From Clostridium intestinale DSM 6191 (lineage in GTDB: Bacteria; Bacillota; Clostridia; Clostridiales; Clostridiaceae), in NCBI RefSeq assembly GCF_900130055.1, contig NZ_FQXU01000003.1, positions 585,627 through 649,626 of the forward strand: 64,000 bases of DNA. Direction: 5' to 3'. Within the stretch, counting starts at the first letter, position 1; each line of letters starts with the position of its first letter. The notes under the pieces are model-generated. The model made no database searches, was not told the DNA's origin, and was given only the letters and a program-made list of their open reading frames with translations. This document shows positions 43,886 through 53,306 of the stretch, piece by piece. A program made the translations under genes and the position numbers.

Positions 43886-46240
43886 ATGCTTCAATTAAAA
43901 AATATTAAAAAAAGCTATACTACTGGAGATTTTACTCAAGTTGCATTAAATAATGTAAGCGTAAATTTTAGAAAAAACGAATTTGTGGCAATCTTAGGGC
44001 AAAGTGGTTCTGGAAAAACCACCTGCCTAAACATAATAGGAGGCCTTGATAAGTATGATAGTGGCGATTTAATTATTAACGGTAAATCAACTAAGGAATT
44101 TAAAGATTCTGACTGGGATGCTTACCGTAATAATAGTGTTGGGTTTATATTTCAAAGTTATAATCTTATTACTCATTTAAGTATTATAGATAATGTTGAG
44201 ATGGGAATGACTTTAAGCGGTGTTTCATCAGCTGAAAAGCATAAAAAGGCTTTAGAGGCTTTAGAAAAGGTTGGACTAAAAGATCATGTCCACAAAAAAC
44301 CAAATCAACTTTCTGGTGGGCAAATGCAAAGAGTTGCAATAGCTCGTGCTCTTGCAAATGACCCAGATATAATCTTAGCTGATGAACCTACAGGAGCACT
44401 AGATACATCAACTAGCGAACAGATTATGGATTTAATTAAAGAAATAGCTGATGATAAGTTAGTTATTATGGTTACCCATAATCCAGAACTTGCAGAACAA
44501 TATGCTGATCGTATTGTAAAGTTTAAAGATGGTCAGATCGTAGATGATTCTAATCCTTATGAAAATGTTAAAGAAGAAAAAGGATATTCTTTAAAGAAAA
44601 CAAGCATGAGCTTTGCAACTGCATTAAAATTATCTGCAAAAAATATTTCAACTAAAAAATGGAGAACTGCACTTACTGCTTTTGCATCAAGTATTGGTAT
44701 TATTGGAATAGCTATGATTCTTAGCCTTTCGTCAGGTTTTCAAATTCAAATAGATAAATTCCAAGAGGATGCTCTTTCAGAATTCCCTATTATAGTTTCG
44801 CAAACCGCTATGAACACAGACGAAGAAAGTTTAGAAAAAATGCGTGGTGAAATGAATAAAAAAGATTCCTCTATCTCAATAGAAGATTCTAAAGAAGTTA
44901 AGCTTTATGATCCAAAAGAAGGGGCTTTAACTCATACAAACATTATAACAGATGATTATGTTGACTACGTTAAAGCTATAGATCCAAAGATTTTAAACAG
45001 TATAGGTTATACTCGTATGACTGGTATGAACATACTTAGAGAAAAATCTGGAATAACTTCACCTGTATCATTAGCTATAGGTATTAATAATTCTGATAAT
45101 CAGGGAATGGCTTCTGGCATGAGAGGTGGAGTTGGCTTATCCTCATATCCTGAGCCTTTAGATAACTCTTCGATTTCTTATTTAGAAAAAAACTATGACC
45201 TTCTATCTGGTGAATATCCACAAGATGAAACAGGATTAGTGTTAGTTATAGATAATCAAAATCGTATTGATCAAGCAGTATTAAAAAATCTTGGTTTTGA
45301 TACAGATGATGTTGATAGTATAGATTTTAATGAAATAGTAGGTACAGAATTTAAATTAATCACAAACGATGATTTTTACTCAAAAACTCAGATGGGTAAC
45401 TTCCTTCCTGGTACAAATTATGATGAAATGTATAACTCTAAAAACAGTATTACTTTAAAGATATCTGGAATTGTGAGATTAAAAGAAGATGTTTCTTTTG
45501 GAATTGTAGGTAATGGAATAGCTTATAGTGATAAATTAGTTCAAAAGGTTATAGATTCCTCTATAGATTCAGAAATTGTAAAAGCTCAACGTGATGTTGA
45601 CTACAATGTTATGACTATGGAAAAGTTCGATGAAACAGGAAAAACCACCTTCTTATCATACTTAGGTGGAGAGTCAGTGCCTTATATGGTCTATTTATAT
45701 CCAACTGATTTTGAATCAAAAGATGCTGTACTAGAGTATCTTGATGAATATAATCAAGGAAAATCTACAAAAGATACAATTATATATACTGACCTCGCAA
45801 GCTCTATGACAGAAATGACTGGTGGTATTATGAATGCTATAACCTTAGTTCTTATCGCATTTGCTGGAATTTCTCTTGTGGTTTCATTAATCATGATAGG
45901 AATTATAACTTATATATCAGTTCTTGAAAGAACAAAAGAAATAGGAGTGCTCCGTGCCCTTGGTGCAAGAAAAAAAGATATTACACGTGTATTTAATGCT
46001 GAAACATTTATAATAGGTGCTACATCTGGTATTTTAGGAATAACAATTGCTTATCTTCTTACTATCCCAGTTAATTCAGTAATTGAGAACATGACAGAAT
46101 TACAAAATGTTGCACAACTAAATCCACTACACGCTTTAACCTTATTAACCATAAGCGTAATACTTACACTACTTGGTGGACTTCTACCTGCAAGAATGGC
46201 TGCTAAAAAAGATCCTGTTGAAGCTTTAAGAACAGAATAA
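43886..46240 (+). CDS. MacB-like fused ABC exporter (ATPase plus FtsX permease)
   Basis: 784-residue exporter subunit. Residues 1-230 are a LolD/MacB-type ATPase: Walker A GQSGSGKTT, signature LSGGQMQRVAIARAL, Walker B IILADEPTGALD. Then come TM1 (about 262-285), a roughly 330-residue outside domain, and three helices in the C-terminal FtsX domain (LVLIAFAGISLVVSLIMIGI, TFIIGATSGILGITIAYLL, LTLLTISVILTLLGGLL) around the conserved KEIGVLRALGARKKD. MacB-type machines move peptides or lipids, or signal across the membrane, without passing substrate through the bilayer. GGAGACG precedes the ATG. It is divergent from a two-component system, a common pairing for peptide-antibiotic detoxification. 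Confidence 0.9.
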   Translation: MLQLKNIKKSYTTGDFTQVALNNVSVNFRKNEFVAILGQSGSGKTTCLNIIGGLDKYDSGDLIINGKSTKEFKDSDWDAYRNNSVGFIFQSYNLITHLSIIDNVEMGMTLSGVSSAEKHKKALEALEKVGLKDHVHKKPNQLSGGQMQRVAIARALANDPDIILADEPTGALDTSTSEQIMDLIKEIADDKLVIMVTHNPELAEQYADRIVKFKDGQIVDDSNPYENVKEEKGYSLKKTSMSFATALKLSAKNISTKKWRTALTAFASSIGIIGIAMILSLSSGFQIQIDKFQEDALSEFPIIVSQTAMNTDEESLEKMRGEMNKKDSSISIEDSKEVKLYDPKEGALTHTNIITDDYVDYVKAIDPKILNSIGYTRMTGMNILREKSGITSPVSLAIGINNSDNQGMASGMRGGVGLSSYPEPLDNSSISYLEKNYDLLSGEYPQDETGLVLVIDNQNRIDQAVLKNLGFDTDDVDSIDFNEIVGTEFKLITNDDFYSKTQMGNFLPGTNYDEMYNSKNSITLKISGIVRLKEDVSFGIVGNGIAYSDKLVQKVIDSSIDSEIVKAQRDVDYNVMTMEKFDETGKTTFLSYLGGESVPYMVYLYPTDFESKDAVLEYLDEYNQGKSTKDTIIYTDLASSMTEMTGGIMNAITLVLIAFAGISLVVSLIMIGIITYISVLERTKEIGVLRALGARKKDITRVFNAETFIIGATSGILGITIAYLLTIPVNSVIENMTELQNVAQLNPLHALTLLTISVILTLLGGLLPARMAAKKDPVEALRTE

Positions 46241-46363
46241 AATTTAAAATAAAATGTATCTATTATGAGATATCTATCATAGTATATATTGTTAGATGAT
46301 TTTATATCTATAATACATTTATAATAAGATCTCTAAGTTTTAATCATTGTTTTACTCTTTAAT

Positions 46364-46389
46364 AAAGCCCCAGAAATGGGGCTTTTATT
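46364..46389. terminator. bidirectional intrinsic terminator
   Basis: AAAGCCCC / GGGGCTTT stem with a 6-nt loop, with T-rich sequence beyond, between the exporter and the convergent flavoprotein gene. Confidence 0.88.
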
Positions 46390-47040
46390 TTAAGTTAAAT
46401 ATGGATTTTCTTGATTCACATCAATACCATGATTTTTTAAATTAGTATCAATCTTTCTATTCATTGTTACACTCATAATTTTATATACTAAACTAGGCAT
46501 TTTAAACTGAGCTTCTTTATAAACCTCTGAAGGTGATATTTCATCTCTTGAAATATGTTCAAAAAATATATTTAACTGTCTTATAACCTTTTTTGAATTT
46601 GGTAATTTATTTAATGGCTCACCATTAACCAATGCACCCATACCCATTACAAACCCACCTTTAAAACTTAACCCACATTTTTTTCCGAATATCTCTAACA
46701 TTTTTAATCCACTTTCATGAGTATGAGAGTAGGGCATTCCACCCTGAATAATTCCATAAACACTTTGTCCATGTAAAATTTCTTTATTTCTAGATACCTT
46801 TTCTAAAAAATCAATCATATCTGCTGGGTAAGTATTTATATAACATGGTCCGCTTATTATTATAGTATCTGCTTTATTAATAGCTTCATATAGTTTATCA
46901 ATATTATTTAAGCTTGAGTATAGGTGAAGAAGCTGACATTCATAACTTTTATTCAATAAATGTTCTGAGCACATTTTTCCTAAAAGAAAACTTGTACCAG
47001 TTTTTCTTGGGCTACCATTTATTAAAAGTATTTTTTTCAT
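46390..47040 (-). CDS. NAD(P)H-dependent FMN reductase-like flavoprotein
   Basis: 216-residue flavodoxin-fold protein. The N terminus KILLINGSPRKTGTSFLLGKM is the FMN phosphate-binding loop of the NADPH-dependent FMN reductase group, and SGPCYINTYPADMIDFLEKV matches the second flavin-contact loop. The start overlaps the previous gene by 4 bp (ATGA). It is the last gene of a TetR - flavodoxin - flavoprotein - reductase operon and so probably reduces quinones, nitro compounds or a partner flavodoxin. It lacks the cysteine cluster of iron-sulfur flavoproteins. Confidence 0.85.
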   Translation of the reverse strand: MKKILLINGSPRKTGTSFLLGKMCSEHLLNKSYECQLLHLYSSLNNIDKLYEAINKADTIIISGPCYINTYPADMIDFLEKVSRNKEILHGQSVYGIIQGGMPYSHTHESGLKMLEIFGKKCGLSFKGGFVMGMGALVNGEPLNKLPNSKKVIRQLNIFFEHISRDEISPSEVYKEAQFKMPSLVYKIMSVTMNRKIDTNLKNHGIDVNQENPYLT

Positions 47041-47576
47041 GCACTTAAAACCTCCTCAATGATTTTACTCCTCATTTCAGAGGTAAGTTCAGAGTCAACT
47101 ATATATGAATTTCCTACTCCTCTTGTTATAATTAAGTTTTCATTAACTAAACTTTTAAAGGCTTTTATTTCTTCTTCAATACAATTTTCATTTATCCCTA
47201 TAGCAAAAAACTTAAATTTCCCTCCCGGTTTGCCCCCTTTTACTATTTCTCCGTTTTTCACATAATAATGTTCATCCATTATTAATCCGAATTTATCAAA
47301 TACTCTCTTTATTTTAAAGGAGTAACTGCCAAATGTAATAGGTGTAACAAAAATCAGAACGTCCGCCTTTATACACTTAGGATAAATCCAGTCTCCATCA
47401 TCTCTCACTACACATTTTCTATAGGTTTTATAAGTGCATCCTCCACAGCTAACACAAGGTTTTATCTCTACTCCTTCTAGCGAAACATAATCAACTTTAG
47501 TTCCCCTATTCAAAAATTCTTCATAAAGCTTTTCACCTATGTTGTTTTGCCCTTCATCCGCTATTATAGTAACCAT
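47037..47576 (-). CDS. flavodoxin-fold protein with cysteine-rich insertion
   Basis: 179-residue flavoprotein. It begins MVTIIADEGQNNIGEKLYEEF, then has a cluster CVSCGGCTYKTYRKC (about residues 37-51), then the flavin loop FVTPITFGSYSFKIKRVFDK. Four cysteines in this place suggest an Fe-S cluster, as in iron-sulfur flavoproteins that pass electrons from ferredoxin. GGGGG lies upstream of the ATG. It is third in the TetR-controlled operon and overlaps the last gene by 4 bp. Confidence 0.8.
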   Translation of the reverse strand: MVTIIADEGQNNIGEKLYEEFLNRGTKVDYVSLEGVEIKPCVSCGGCTYKTYRKCVVRDDGDWIYPKCIKADVLIFVTPITFGSYSFKIKRVFDKFGLIMDEHYYVKNGEIVKGGKPGGKFKFFAIGINENCIEEEIKAFKSLVNENLIITRGVGNSYIVDSELTSEMRSKIIEEVLSA

Positions 47577-47597
47577 AATATCCCCCTCTTTTTCACC

Positions 47598-48026
47598 TTA
47601 TACCCCTATCTCTTTGGAAATTCTTATAGAGAAGTCCTCAGCTTCTTTGATGTCTTGTCTATTTGGATGTCCAAGCTTCATTATTAAAAAGCTTCCTTGA
47701 GAAAGTAGCTCATCGACAACTTGAATATTCTTTCCCTCTAAAATCTTTAGTAGGTTGCCTTGCCCTTTTTTCATAGAGGTTGAAGATATTATTAATGCAA
47801 CCTTTTTTACTTTTTTATTATCCAGACTTTCTGCAAATTTCAAAACCTCTGGAAGACTTTCTCCCCCATAAATACCTGATACAATAAATAGTAAATCCGT
47901 ATCTTCTAGGCTGGAGTTATCTTTAATATTCTTAGGTTCTATGTTTAAAGTTTTTCCTATAGCCTTAGCTATCTTTTTACAATGACCTGTTTTGCTTGCA
48001 TACACAATATCTATTTTATTTATCAT
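47598..48026 (-). CDS. flavodoxin family protein
   Basis: 142-residue flavodoxin-like protein: the FMN phosphate loop is ASKTGHCKKIAKAIG and the second loop VSGIYGGESLPEVLKFAESL. The length is that of short-chain flavodoxins. The start at 48026 lies within the end of the TetR gene (11-bp overlap), and its ribosome site AAGGGGG is inside that gene, so the two are coupled. It may accept electrons from, or donate to, the two following flavoproteins. Confidence 0.85.
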   Translation of the reverse strand: MINKIDIVYASKTGHCKKIAKAIGKTLNIEPKNIKDNSSLEDTDLLFIVSGIYGGESLPEVLKFAESLDNKKVKKVALIISSTSMKKGQGNLLKILEGKNIQVVDELLSQGSFLIMKLGHPNRQDIKEAEDFSIRISKEIGV

Positions 48027-48603
48027 AGAGAATCCCCCTTAAAATAATATCAAATTGAACTTTAAATAACTCTTCAGCCTCTTCACTTGTCAGATCCCTA
48101 TTCCTAGAAATCATTAAATTAAATCCTAAAAATGAACTCCAAATAGCAAAAGCAGCCTTATCCGTATCCATTTCCCTAATCAATCCTAGGTGAATGTCAT
48201 TCTTAAGATTTTGACTTATCTTAGATAACCACCTTGGTTTATCAGGTTGTCTTCTACTATACTTATGAAGAACTATAAGATTATATTTCTCTGGTTCTTC
48301 AATAGCTAATCTCATTATTCTTCTAAATATCCTCTCCATATTCCAAACCACGTTTTTATTTTCATCTAATAATCCTGCTATTTCAGCACTTAACCATTTA
48401 GTTTCAGTTTCTTCAATGGCATCTATAATTTCTTGTTTATCTTTAAAATGATGATACACAATTCCTGTGGAATACTTCATCTTCTTAATTATTTTTCTTA
48501 TTGAAACCTCTTCAAATCCTTCTTCTATTCCTATTTCTAATGCTGTATCTAAAATAGTCTTCCGAACTATCTCACTTCTCATTTTTTGATCTTCTCTTGC
48601 CAT
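48016..48603 (-). CDS. TetR family regulator heading a flavoprotein operon
   Basis: 195-residue TetR protein with HTH IEEGFEEVSIRKIIKKMKYSTGIVYHHFKDK (about residues 18-50) and a helical ligand domain. GGAGGATG precedes the ATG. It is the first gene of its operon with three flavoproteins, so induction should be self-controlled. An 11-bp inverted repeat directly upstream (48616-48658) is the probable operator. Similar regulators respond to quinones or nitro compounds, but the ligand is not shown by sequence. Confidence 0.88.
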   Translation of the reverse strand: MAREDQKMRSEIVRKTILDTALEIGIEEGFEEVSIRKIIKKMKYSTGIVYHHFKDKQEIIDAIEETETKWLSAEIAGLLDENKNVVWNMERIFRRIMRLAIEEPEKYNLIVLHKYSRRQPDKPRWLSKISQNLKNDIHLGLIREMDTDKAAFAIWSSFLGFNLMISRNRDLTSEEAEELFKVQFDIILRGILYDK

Positions 48604-48615
48604 AAAGCATCCTCC

Positions 48616-48658
48616 ATTTAAATAACGACGTTTATTTTCATAACACTGTTATTTAAAT
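48616..48658. promoter_or_regulatory. candidate TetR operator
   Basis: ATTTAAATAAC (48616-48626) and GTTATTTAAAT (48648-48658) are perfect complements with a 21-bp spacer, starting 13 bp before the TetR ATG. Confidence 0.5.
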
Positions 48659-48792
48659 TGTAATCTAATCCTGTTCTAATTGCAACTTATTTCCTCATTT
48701 GTAATTTTTGACGCAATAAAAAAAGAAGGGATTTCTTCACCTCTTCTCTTTCAACTATATTCAAGCCTTTGATTTTCTGTCTTATAACATAC

Positions 48793-50256
48793 TCAATTAT
48801 ATATGTCAGAAAACTCGATATTAATTTTTTCTATACGACTATCATCTAAATTAATAATATTTTCATGTATATCTTCTTCAAAACATAATTCATCAGGAAG
48901 AGAAATAATAAATTCACTACCTTTACTAATAACACTATTTAAAGATATACTTCCCTTATGAATTTCTACTAAGGATTTCACTAGAGACAACCCAATCCCA
49001 CTTCCTTCGCAGCTTTTAGTAGTGGATTTATCTACTTGTATAAATCTATCGAATATTATTTCCTTCATATTATCTGGTATTCCTATACCACTATCTTTTA
49101 CAGAAATACACACCTTATACTCTTCAAGATAGATAGAAACTAAGATACTTCCACCTCTTTTCGTAAATTTTACAGAATTAGATAATAGATTTAACATTAT
49201 ACGTTCTATTAAATCAGGATCACAAGCTATTACTTTTTCTTCAATAGAAGTGTCAAATATGACTGTAAGCCCCTTATGTTCTATAAATTCTGCAACAGAT
49301 ATGGTGATATCCTCAACTACTTTAACAATATTTAAGTTTCTAAATTTTACATCAAAACTCAAAGCATCTATTTTGGTTATATCTATTAAATTGCTTATAA
49401 TTCGTATAAGTCTAAATGAGTTTTGCTTAACCATTTTCAAATATTTACTCATGTCATAGTTTTGACTTTTCCTTAAATTAAGCTCCATTACTTGTTCAGC
49501 ACTATAAATGACATTAATAGGTGTTCTTAATTCATGAGATATATTAGCAAAAAAATCACTTCTTAACTTTTCATAATGTATTAAAATTTCATTTTTTTCT
49601 TCTATGTCCCGTTTACTTTTTAATAAATCTTTTTGACTTATAAAATCCTTAGAAAATCTTATGTAATTAACTTTCGAAACAATAAATGCAAAAAAAGTTA
49701 CAATTACAGAATTAACTATATTTCCATATAATAGGTTTGGATTGTTTTCTATTATTATAAAGAGACCTGAAATAAAAAGTGAAGTTGAAACAAAATATAA
49801 AATAACTCCTTCTATTGGTGAACTATATAAACAAGATGCTACTGACAATACACAAATTATATATGCAGATATCTGTCCATTAATATATAAGTCATTTAGA
49901 GCCATAAAAAGGCACCAATATATTATTATGTTTGCAAAAAAGTTATATAATATTTTTTCATCTATAAACTTTTTATATATTCTATTTAAGAATAAAATTA
50001 CATACCATAAAATTATTAAATGTAATACTATAAGGTGAGAATAATATAAATTTATATATTCAGGTGTAAAAGCTCTCATAGGCTCATACACCACTCGATC
50101 TGTTATAATTAAAATAATATTAAGTAATAATAGTATTACCCCGATTTTCTCACACCTTTTAATATTAATTGATGTCCTAAGTTCTTCGAATTCTGTTTTG
50201 TATTTTTTAATATCCTGAATTGCGTCTTTTTCCCACATACATTTTAAAAACTCCAC
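48793..50256 (-). CDS. multi-pass membrane sensor histidine kinase (copy 1 of a pair)
   Basis: 487-residue kinase. A short cytoplasmic N terminus is followed by about six membrane helices (about residues 38-195) with almost no outside loops, a coiled-coil linker, then HisKA with the phospho-histidine in FFANISHELRTPINVIYSAEQ and HATPase boxes NLLSNSVKFT, DSGIGIPD and GSGIGLSLVKSL. The start is GTG at 50256, five nt after AGAGGTG. It has no adjacent response regulator. It is a clear paralogue of the next kinase, with close identity in the catalytic half and weaker identity in the membrane part, so the sensors have diverged. Confidence 0.88.
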   Translation of the reverse strand: MEFLKCMWEKDAIQDIKKYKTEFEELRTSINIKRCEKIGVILLLLNIILIITDRVVYEPMRAFTPEYINLYYSHLIVLHLIILWYVILFLNRIYKKFIDEKILYNFFANIIIYWCLFMALNDLYINGQISAYIICVLSVASCLYSSPIEGVILYFVSTSLFISGLFIIIENNPNLLYGNIVNSVIVTFFAFIVSKVNYIRFSKDFISQKDLLKSKRDIEEKNEILIHYEKLRSDFFANISHELRTPINVIYSAEQVMELNLRKSQNYDMSKYLKMVKQNSFRLIRIISNLIDITKIDALSFDVKFRNLNIVKVVEDITISVAEFIEHKGLTVIFDTSIEEKVIACDPDLIERIMLNLLSNSVKFTKRGGSILVSIYLEEYKVCISVKDSGIGIPDNMKEIIFDRFIQVDKSTTKSCEGSGIGLSLVKSLVEIHKGSISLNSVISKGSEFIISLPDELCFEEDIHENIINLDDSRIEKINIEFSDIYN

Positions 50257-50414
50257 TCTTACACCTCTTTATCAATAAATATATACCTTTATGTAATAAA
50301 ATGTATTTTTTTCTATAAAATTAAATATTCTACAATTCTATCTATTTACCTTCTTTTATTTAAGTTTTTCGCACGACAAATACAAACATATATTGACTAT
50401 TTTTATAAAAAAGA

Positions 50415-50435
50415 CAACTGATTTAAAATCAGTTG
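50415..50435 (-). terminator. terminator of kinase copy 2
   Basis: CAACTGAT / ATCAGTTG stem with a 4-nt loop (extendable by T-A pairs), followed on the minus strand by TTTTTT, between the two paralogous kinase genes. Each kinase is therefore a separate unit. Confidence 0.8.
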
Positions 50436-50447
50436 CCCATTATATAC

Positions 50448-51920
50448 TTAGTCATAAATATCTGAAAACTCAATATTTATCCTTTCAATTCTGTTATCAT
50501 CTAAATTAGTTATATTCCTTTTCTCTCCACTATCTTTATTTAAAATATCAGGTATACAAATTACGAATTCACTCCCCTTATTTTCCTGACTGTTAAGATA
50601 TATCTTTCCGCAATGCATTTCTACTAAAGATTTCACTAAAGATAATCCTATTCCGCTCCCCTCTGTATTTTTAGTTATAACATCATCTACTTGAATAAAT
50701 CTATCAAATATCAATTCTTGCATATCATCTGGTATACCTATTCCGTTATCCTTTACAGAAATACATACATAATTGTCCTCTAAATGTATATTTACTAAAA
50801 TACTCCCACCTTTTTGTGTGAATTTAACTGAATTTGATAAAAGGTTTAACATTATTCTTTCAATTAAATAAGGATCACAGCATATTACCTTCTCTTCAAC
50901 TTCAGTGTCAAATGTAAGTGTAAGCCCCTTACTTTCAACAAACTCAACTACAGACATTGCTATATCCTCAACTACTTTTATTATGTTTAAATTAACAAAA
51001 GTCGCCTCAAAACTTAAGGCATCTATTTTAGTAATATCAATAAGATTTCCTATAAGTCTAATTAACCTGTATGAATTTTGTTTAGTTATTTTTAAATAGC
51101 TTTCCATTTTTCTCTTATTTAGATTTTCTTGATTAACCATAATCTCTATCATTTGTTGAGCACTGTAAATCACATTTAAAGGAGTTCTAAGCTCATGAGA
51201 TATATTTGCAAAGAAATTTGTCCTTAACCTCTCATATTCTTTTAACTTTTGATTAACAGCTTCTACTTCCATTTTACTTTTTAATAAACTTTTATTATTT
51301 AAAAAATCTCTTAAAAATCCTCTATATATAATATTAGAAACTATGAATCCAAATATCACCACAACAATAGAATTATAAATGTTGTAATATAATAAACTCT
51401 TACTAAAAACTATAAAATGCATGCCTAGCATTAGAAAAACTATAGATATTCCATACAATATAAATGATTCTAAAGGATCCATATATAACACACCTGATAT
51501 TATTAATACCCAAATAAAATACACAGATATTTGCCCAGATATTTTTAAATCATTTAATGATATGAGGATACATGATCCCATAGATATAGTTAATAACATT
51601 TCATAAATAAGCTTTCTATTAATATTTTTTTTATATTTTTTAGAAATATAATATAAAATGTACCAAAATAGAAGTAGACCTATTGTTAGAATATGAATAT
51701 AAAAAAGATATAAATATCCTATATTCTCTGTCCTCATACTTCTATAGCTTGTTAAATCTACACCAATCATCATTAAATTAACTATAAACAATACTATACC
51801 TAGTTTTGTAGTTCTTTTGATATTCGTTTCAGTCTTAAATTTTTCAAATTCTTCTTTATGTTTTTCTTTTAAGTTTTCTATATCATCAAAATCATTTTTT
51901 TTATTAAAATTCCAAAACAT
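50448..51920 (-). CDS. multi-pass membrane sensor histidine kinase (copy 2 of a pair)
   Basis: 490-residue paralogue of the preceding kinase with the same plan: about six helices (about 42-205), HisKA (FFANISHELRTPLNVIYSAQQ), HATPase (NLLSNSVKFT, DNGIGIPD, GSGIGLSLVKSL). Both proteins even share the C-terminal tail NLDDxRIExINIEFSDIY, suggesting a conserved interaction. The start chosen is ATG at 51920, five nt after GAGG; the upstream GTG is inside that site. It is divergent from a XylF-like sugar-binding protein gene, a plausible sensory partner. No response regulator is near. Confidence 0.88.
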   Translation of the reverse strand: MFWNFNKKNDFDDIENLKEKHKEEFEKFKTETNIKRTTKLGIVLFIVNLMMIGVDLTSYRSMRTENIGYLYLFYIHILTIGLLLFWYILYYISKKYKKNINRKLIYEMLLTISMGSCILISLNDLKISGQISVYFIWVLIISGVLYMDPLESFILYGISIVFLMLGMHFIVFSKSLLYYNIYNSIVVVIFGFIVSNIIYRGFLRDFLNNKSLLKSKMEVEAVNQKLKEYERLRTNFFANISHELRTPLNVIYSAQQMIEIMVNQENLNKRKMESYLKITKQNSYRLIRLIGNLIDITKIDALSFEATFVNLNIIKVVEDIAMSVVEFVESKGLTLTFDTEVEEKVICCDPYLIERIMLNLLSNSVKFTQKGGSILVNIHLEDNYVCISVKDNGIGIPDDMQELIFDRFIQVDDVITKNTEGSGIGLSLVKSLVEMHCGKIYLNSQENKGSEFVICIPDILNKDSGEKRNITNLDDNRIERINIEFSDIYD

Positions 51921-52141
51921 GTGCACCTCTATTAATATAATTTTTAGTTTGATTAATTCTGCTTTATAAAATACATTATTCTACAAATTTGTGTAATTTC
52001 CTCTAAATTTTAATCGACATTCATATTAATTATTATTTTAAGAATTTTTTATTAAAATTTGCAAACTCAAAATATATTGGAAATAAATAACTTCTAATAG
52101 AATATTTTAATTATTATATAAACTTAAAAAAGGTGATGAAT

Positions 52142-53167
52142 ATGTACCTATCAATCCCAAAGGTTTTTCTTGTGCCTGTCAGTTACTCTGAAAATATTCT
52201 GTTTAAAGAAGAGTTACATGCACATAATTCTATAGTTAGAGAAAATATTGTATTAGGGGTGTCCTTACCTAATCAAAGAATTCCAAGATGGATTAGAGAT
52301 AAGGAAGCTTTTAAATATTATGCAGATCAAAAAGGTGTAACCTTAAAATTAGAAGACGCTGACTATGATTCTTTGCTTCAAGCAAAACAAGTTGAAGATT
52401 TAATTTCACAAAACGTTGATGTATTAATTATTGCTCCTCTAGACTCTTCAGCTTTCACTTCTTTAGTTGATAAAGCTAAAAAAGCTGGAATAAAGGTCAT
52501 ATCTTATGATGGTCTTCTACAAAATAGTAACTCTGACCTATATATGTCATTTAATGGTACACAAGTTGGTGAACTTCAAGGAAAATACCTTGTTCAGAAT
52601 GTTCCAAAAGGCAATTATATTATTTTATCTGGCGACCCTAATGATGATACTTCTAAATTATATAAAGATGGCTCCATGTTATATATAATGCCTCTAGTTT
52701 CTACTGGATCTATAAAAATAGTTTCAAATGTATCAATACCCAATTGGGACCCTGTAGAAAGCTATAATGTAGTGAAAACAATTTTAAGTAAAAATAATAA
52801 TATTAATGCTATATTATCCCCTACTGATGCTATATCAGGTGGAGCTATCAAAGCTTTAGAAGAAGCAGGACTAGCTGGAAAAGTTTCAATAACAGGTCAA
52901 GATGCATCTCTAGCTGCTATTAGAAGAATACTTGCTGGAACCCAATCAATGACTGTACTTAAAGATAGTAGAGAACTTGCCAAAGCTGCAGTTAACGCCT
53001 CCATAAAACTAGTAAATGGTGAATCTTTAGATACTAATGCAATTATTAATAATGGTTTTAAGGATGTTCCCGCAATTATTTTACCTCCAACTTTAGTAAC
53101 TAGATACAATGTTCCTGAAACTATAATTAATACTGGATATTTAACTCCTAGTGCTATTTATGGTTAG
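52142..53167 (+). CDS. XylF-like sugar-binding protein lacking a signal peptide
   Basis: Type I periplasmic-binding fold of 341 residues, close to xylose/ribose-binding proteins: IVLGVSLPNQRIPRW at the start of lobe 1, LISQNVDVLIIAPLDS, KVISYDGLLQNSNSDLYMSF, then AILSPTDAISGGAIKALEEAGLAGKVSITGQDAS in lobe 2. The N terminus (MYLSIPKVFLVPVS) has no basic region or lipobox, so it is not an evident export signal; the protein may stay inside the cell or need an undetected partner. The start is ATG at 52142, six nt after AAAGGTG. No permease or ATPase gene is near. It is divergent from a histidine kinase, recalling sugar-sensing XylFII-LytS systems. Confidence 0.78.
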   Translation: MYLSIPKVFLVPVSYSENILFKEELHAHNSIVRENIVLGVSLPNQRIPRWIRDKEAFKYYADQKGVTLKLEDADYDSLLQAKQVEDLISQNVDVLIIAPLDSSAFTSLVDKAKKAGIKVISYDGLLQNSNSDLYMSFNGTQVGELQGKYLVQNVPKGNYIILSGDPNDDTSKLYKDGSMLYIMPLVSTGSIKIVSNVSIPNWDPVESYNVVKTILSKNNNINAILSPTDAISGGAIKALEEAGLAGKVSITGQDASLAAIRRILAGTQSMTVLKDSRELAKAAVNASIKLVNGESLDTNAIINNGFKDVPAIILPPTLVTRYNVPETIINTGYLTPSAIYG

Positions 53168-53306
53168 TTAAATATAGTTTTTGTTCCTCTTTTTACTATA
53201 AAAATAAATTTATTATTATAATTTTAAAATTTAACAGTAATATCTTATAAAATAATATATAATTAACTCATAGGGAAATTATGTAAAACGGTTAGGGGGT
53301 ATTACT

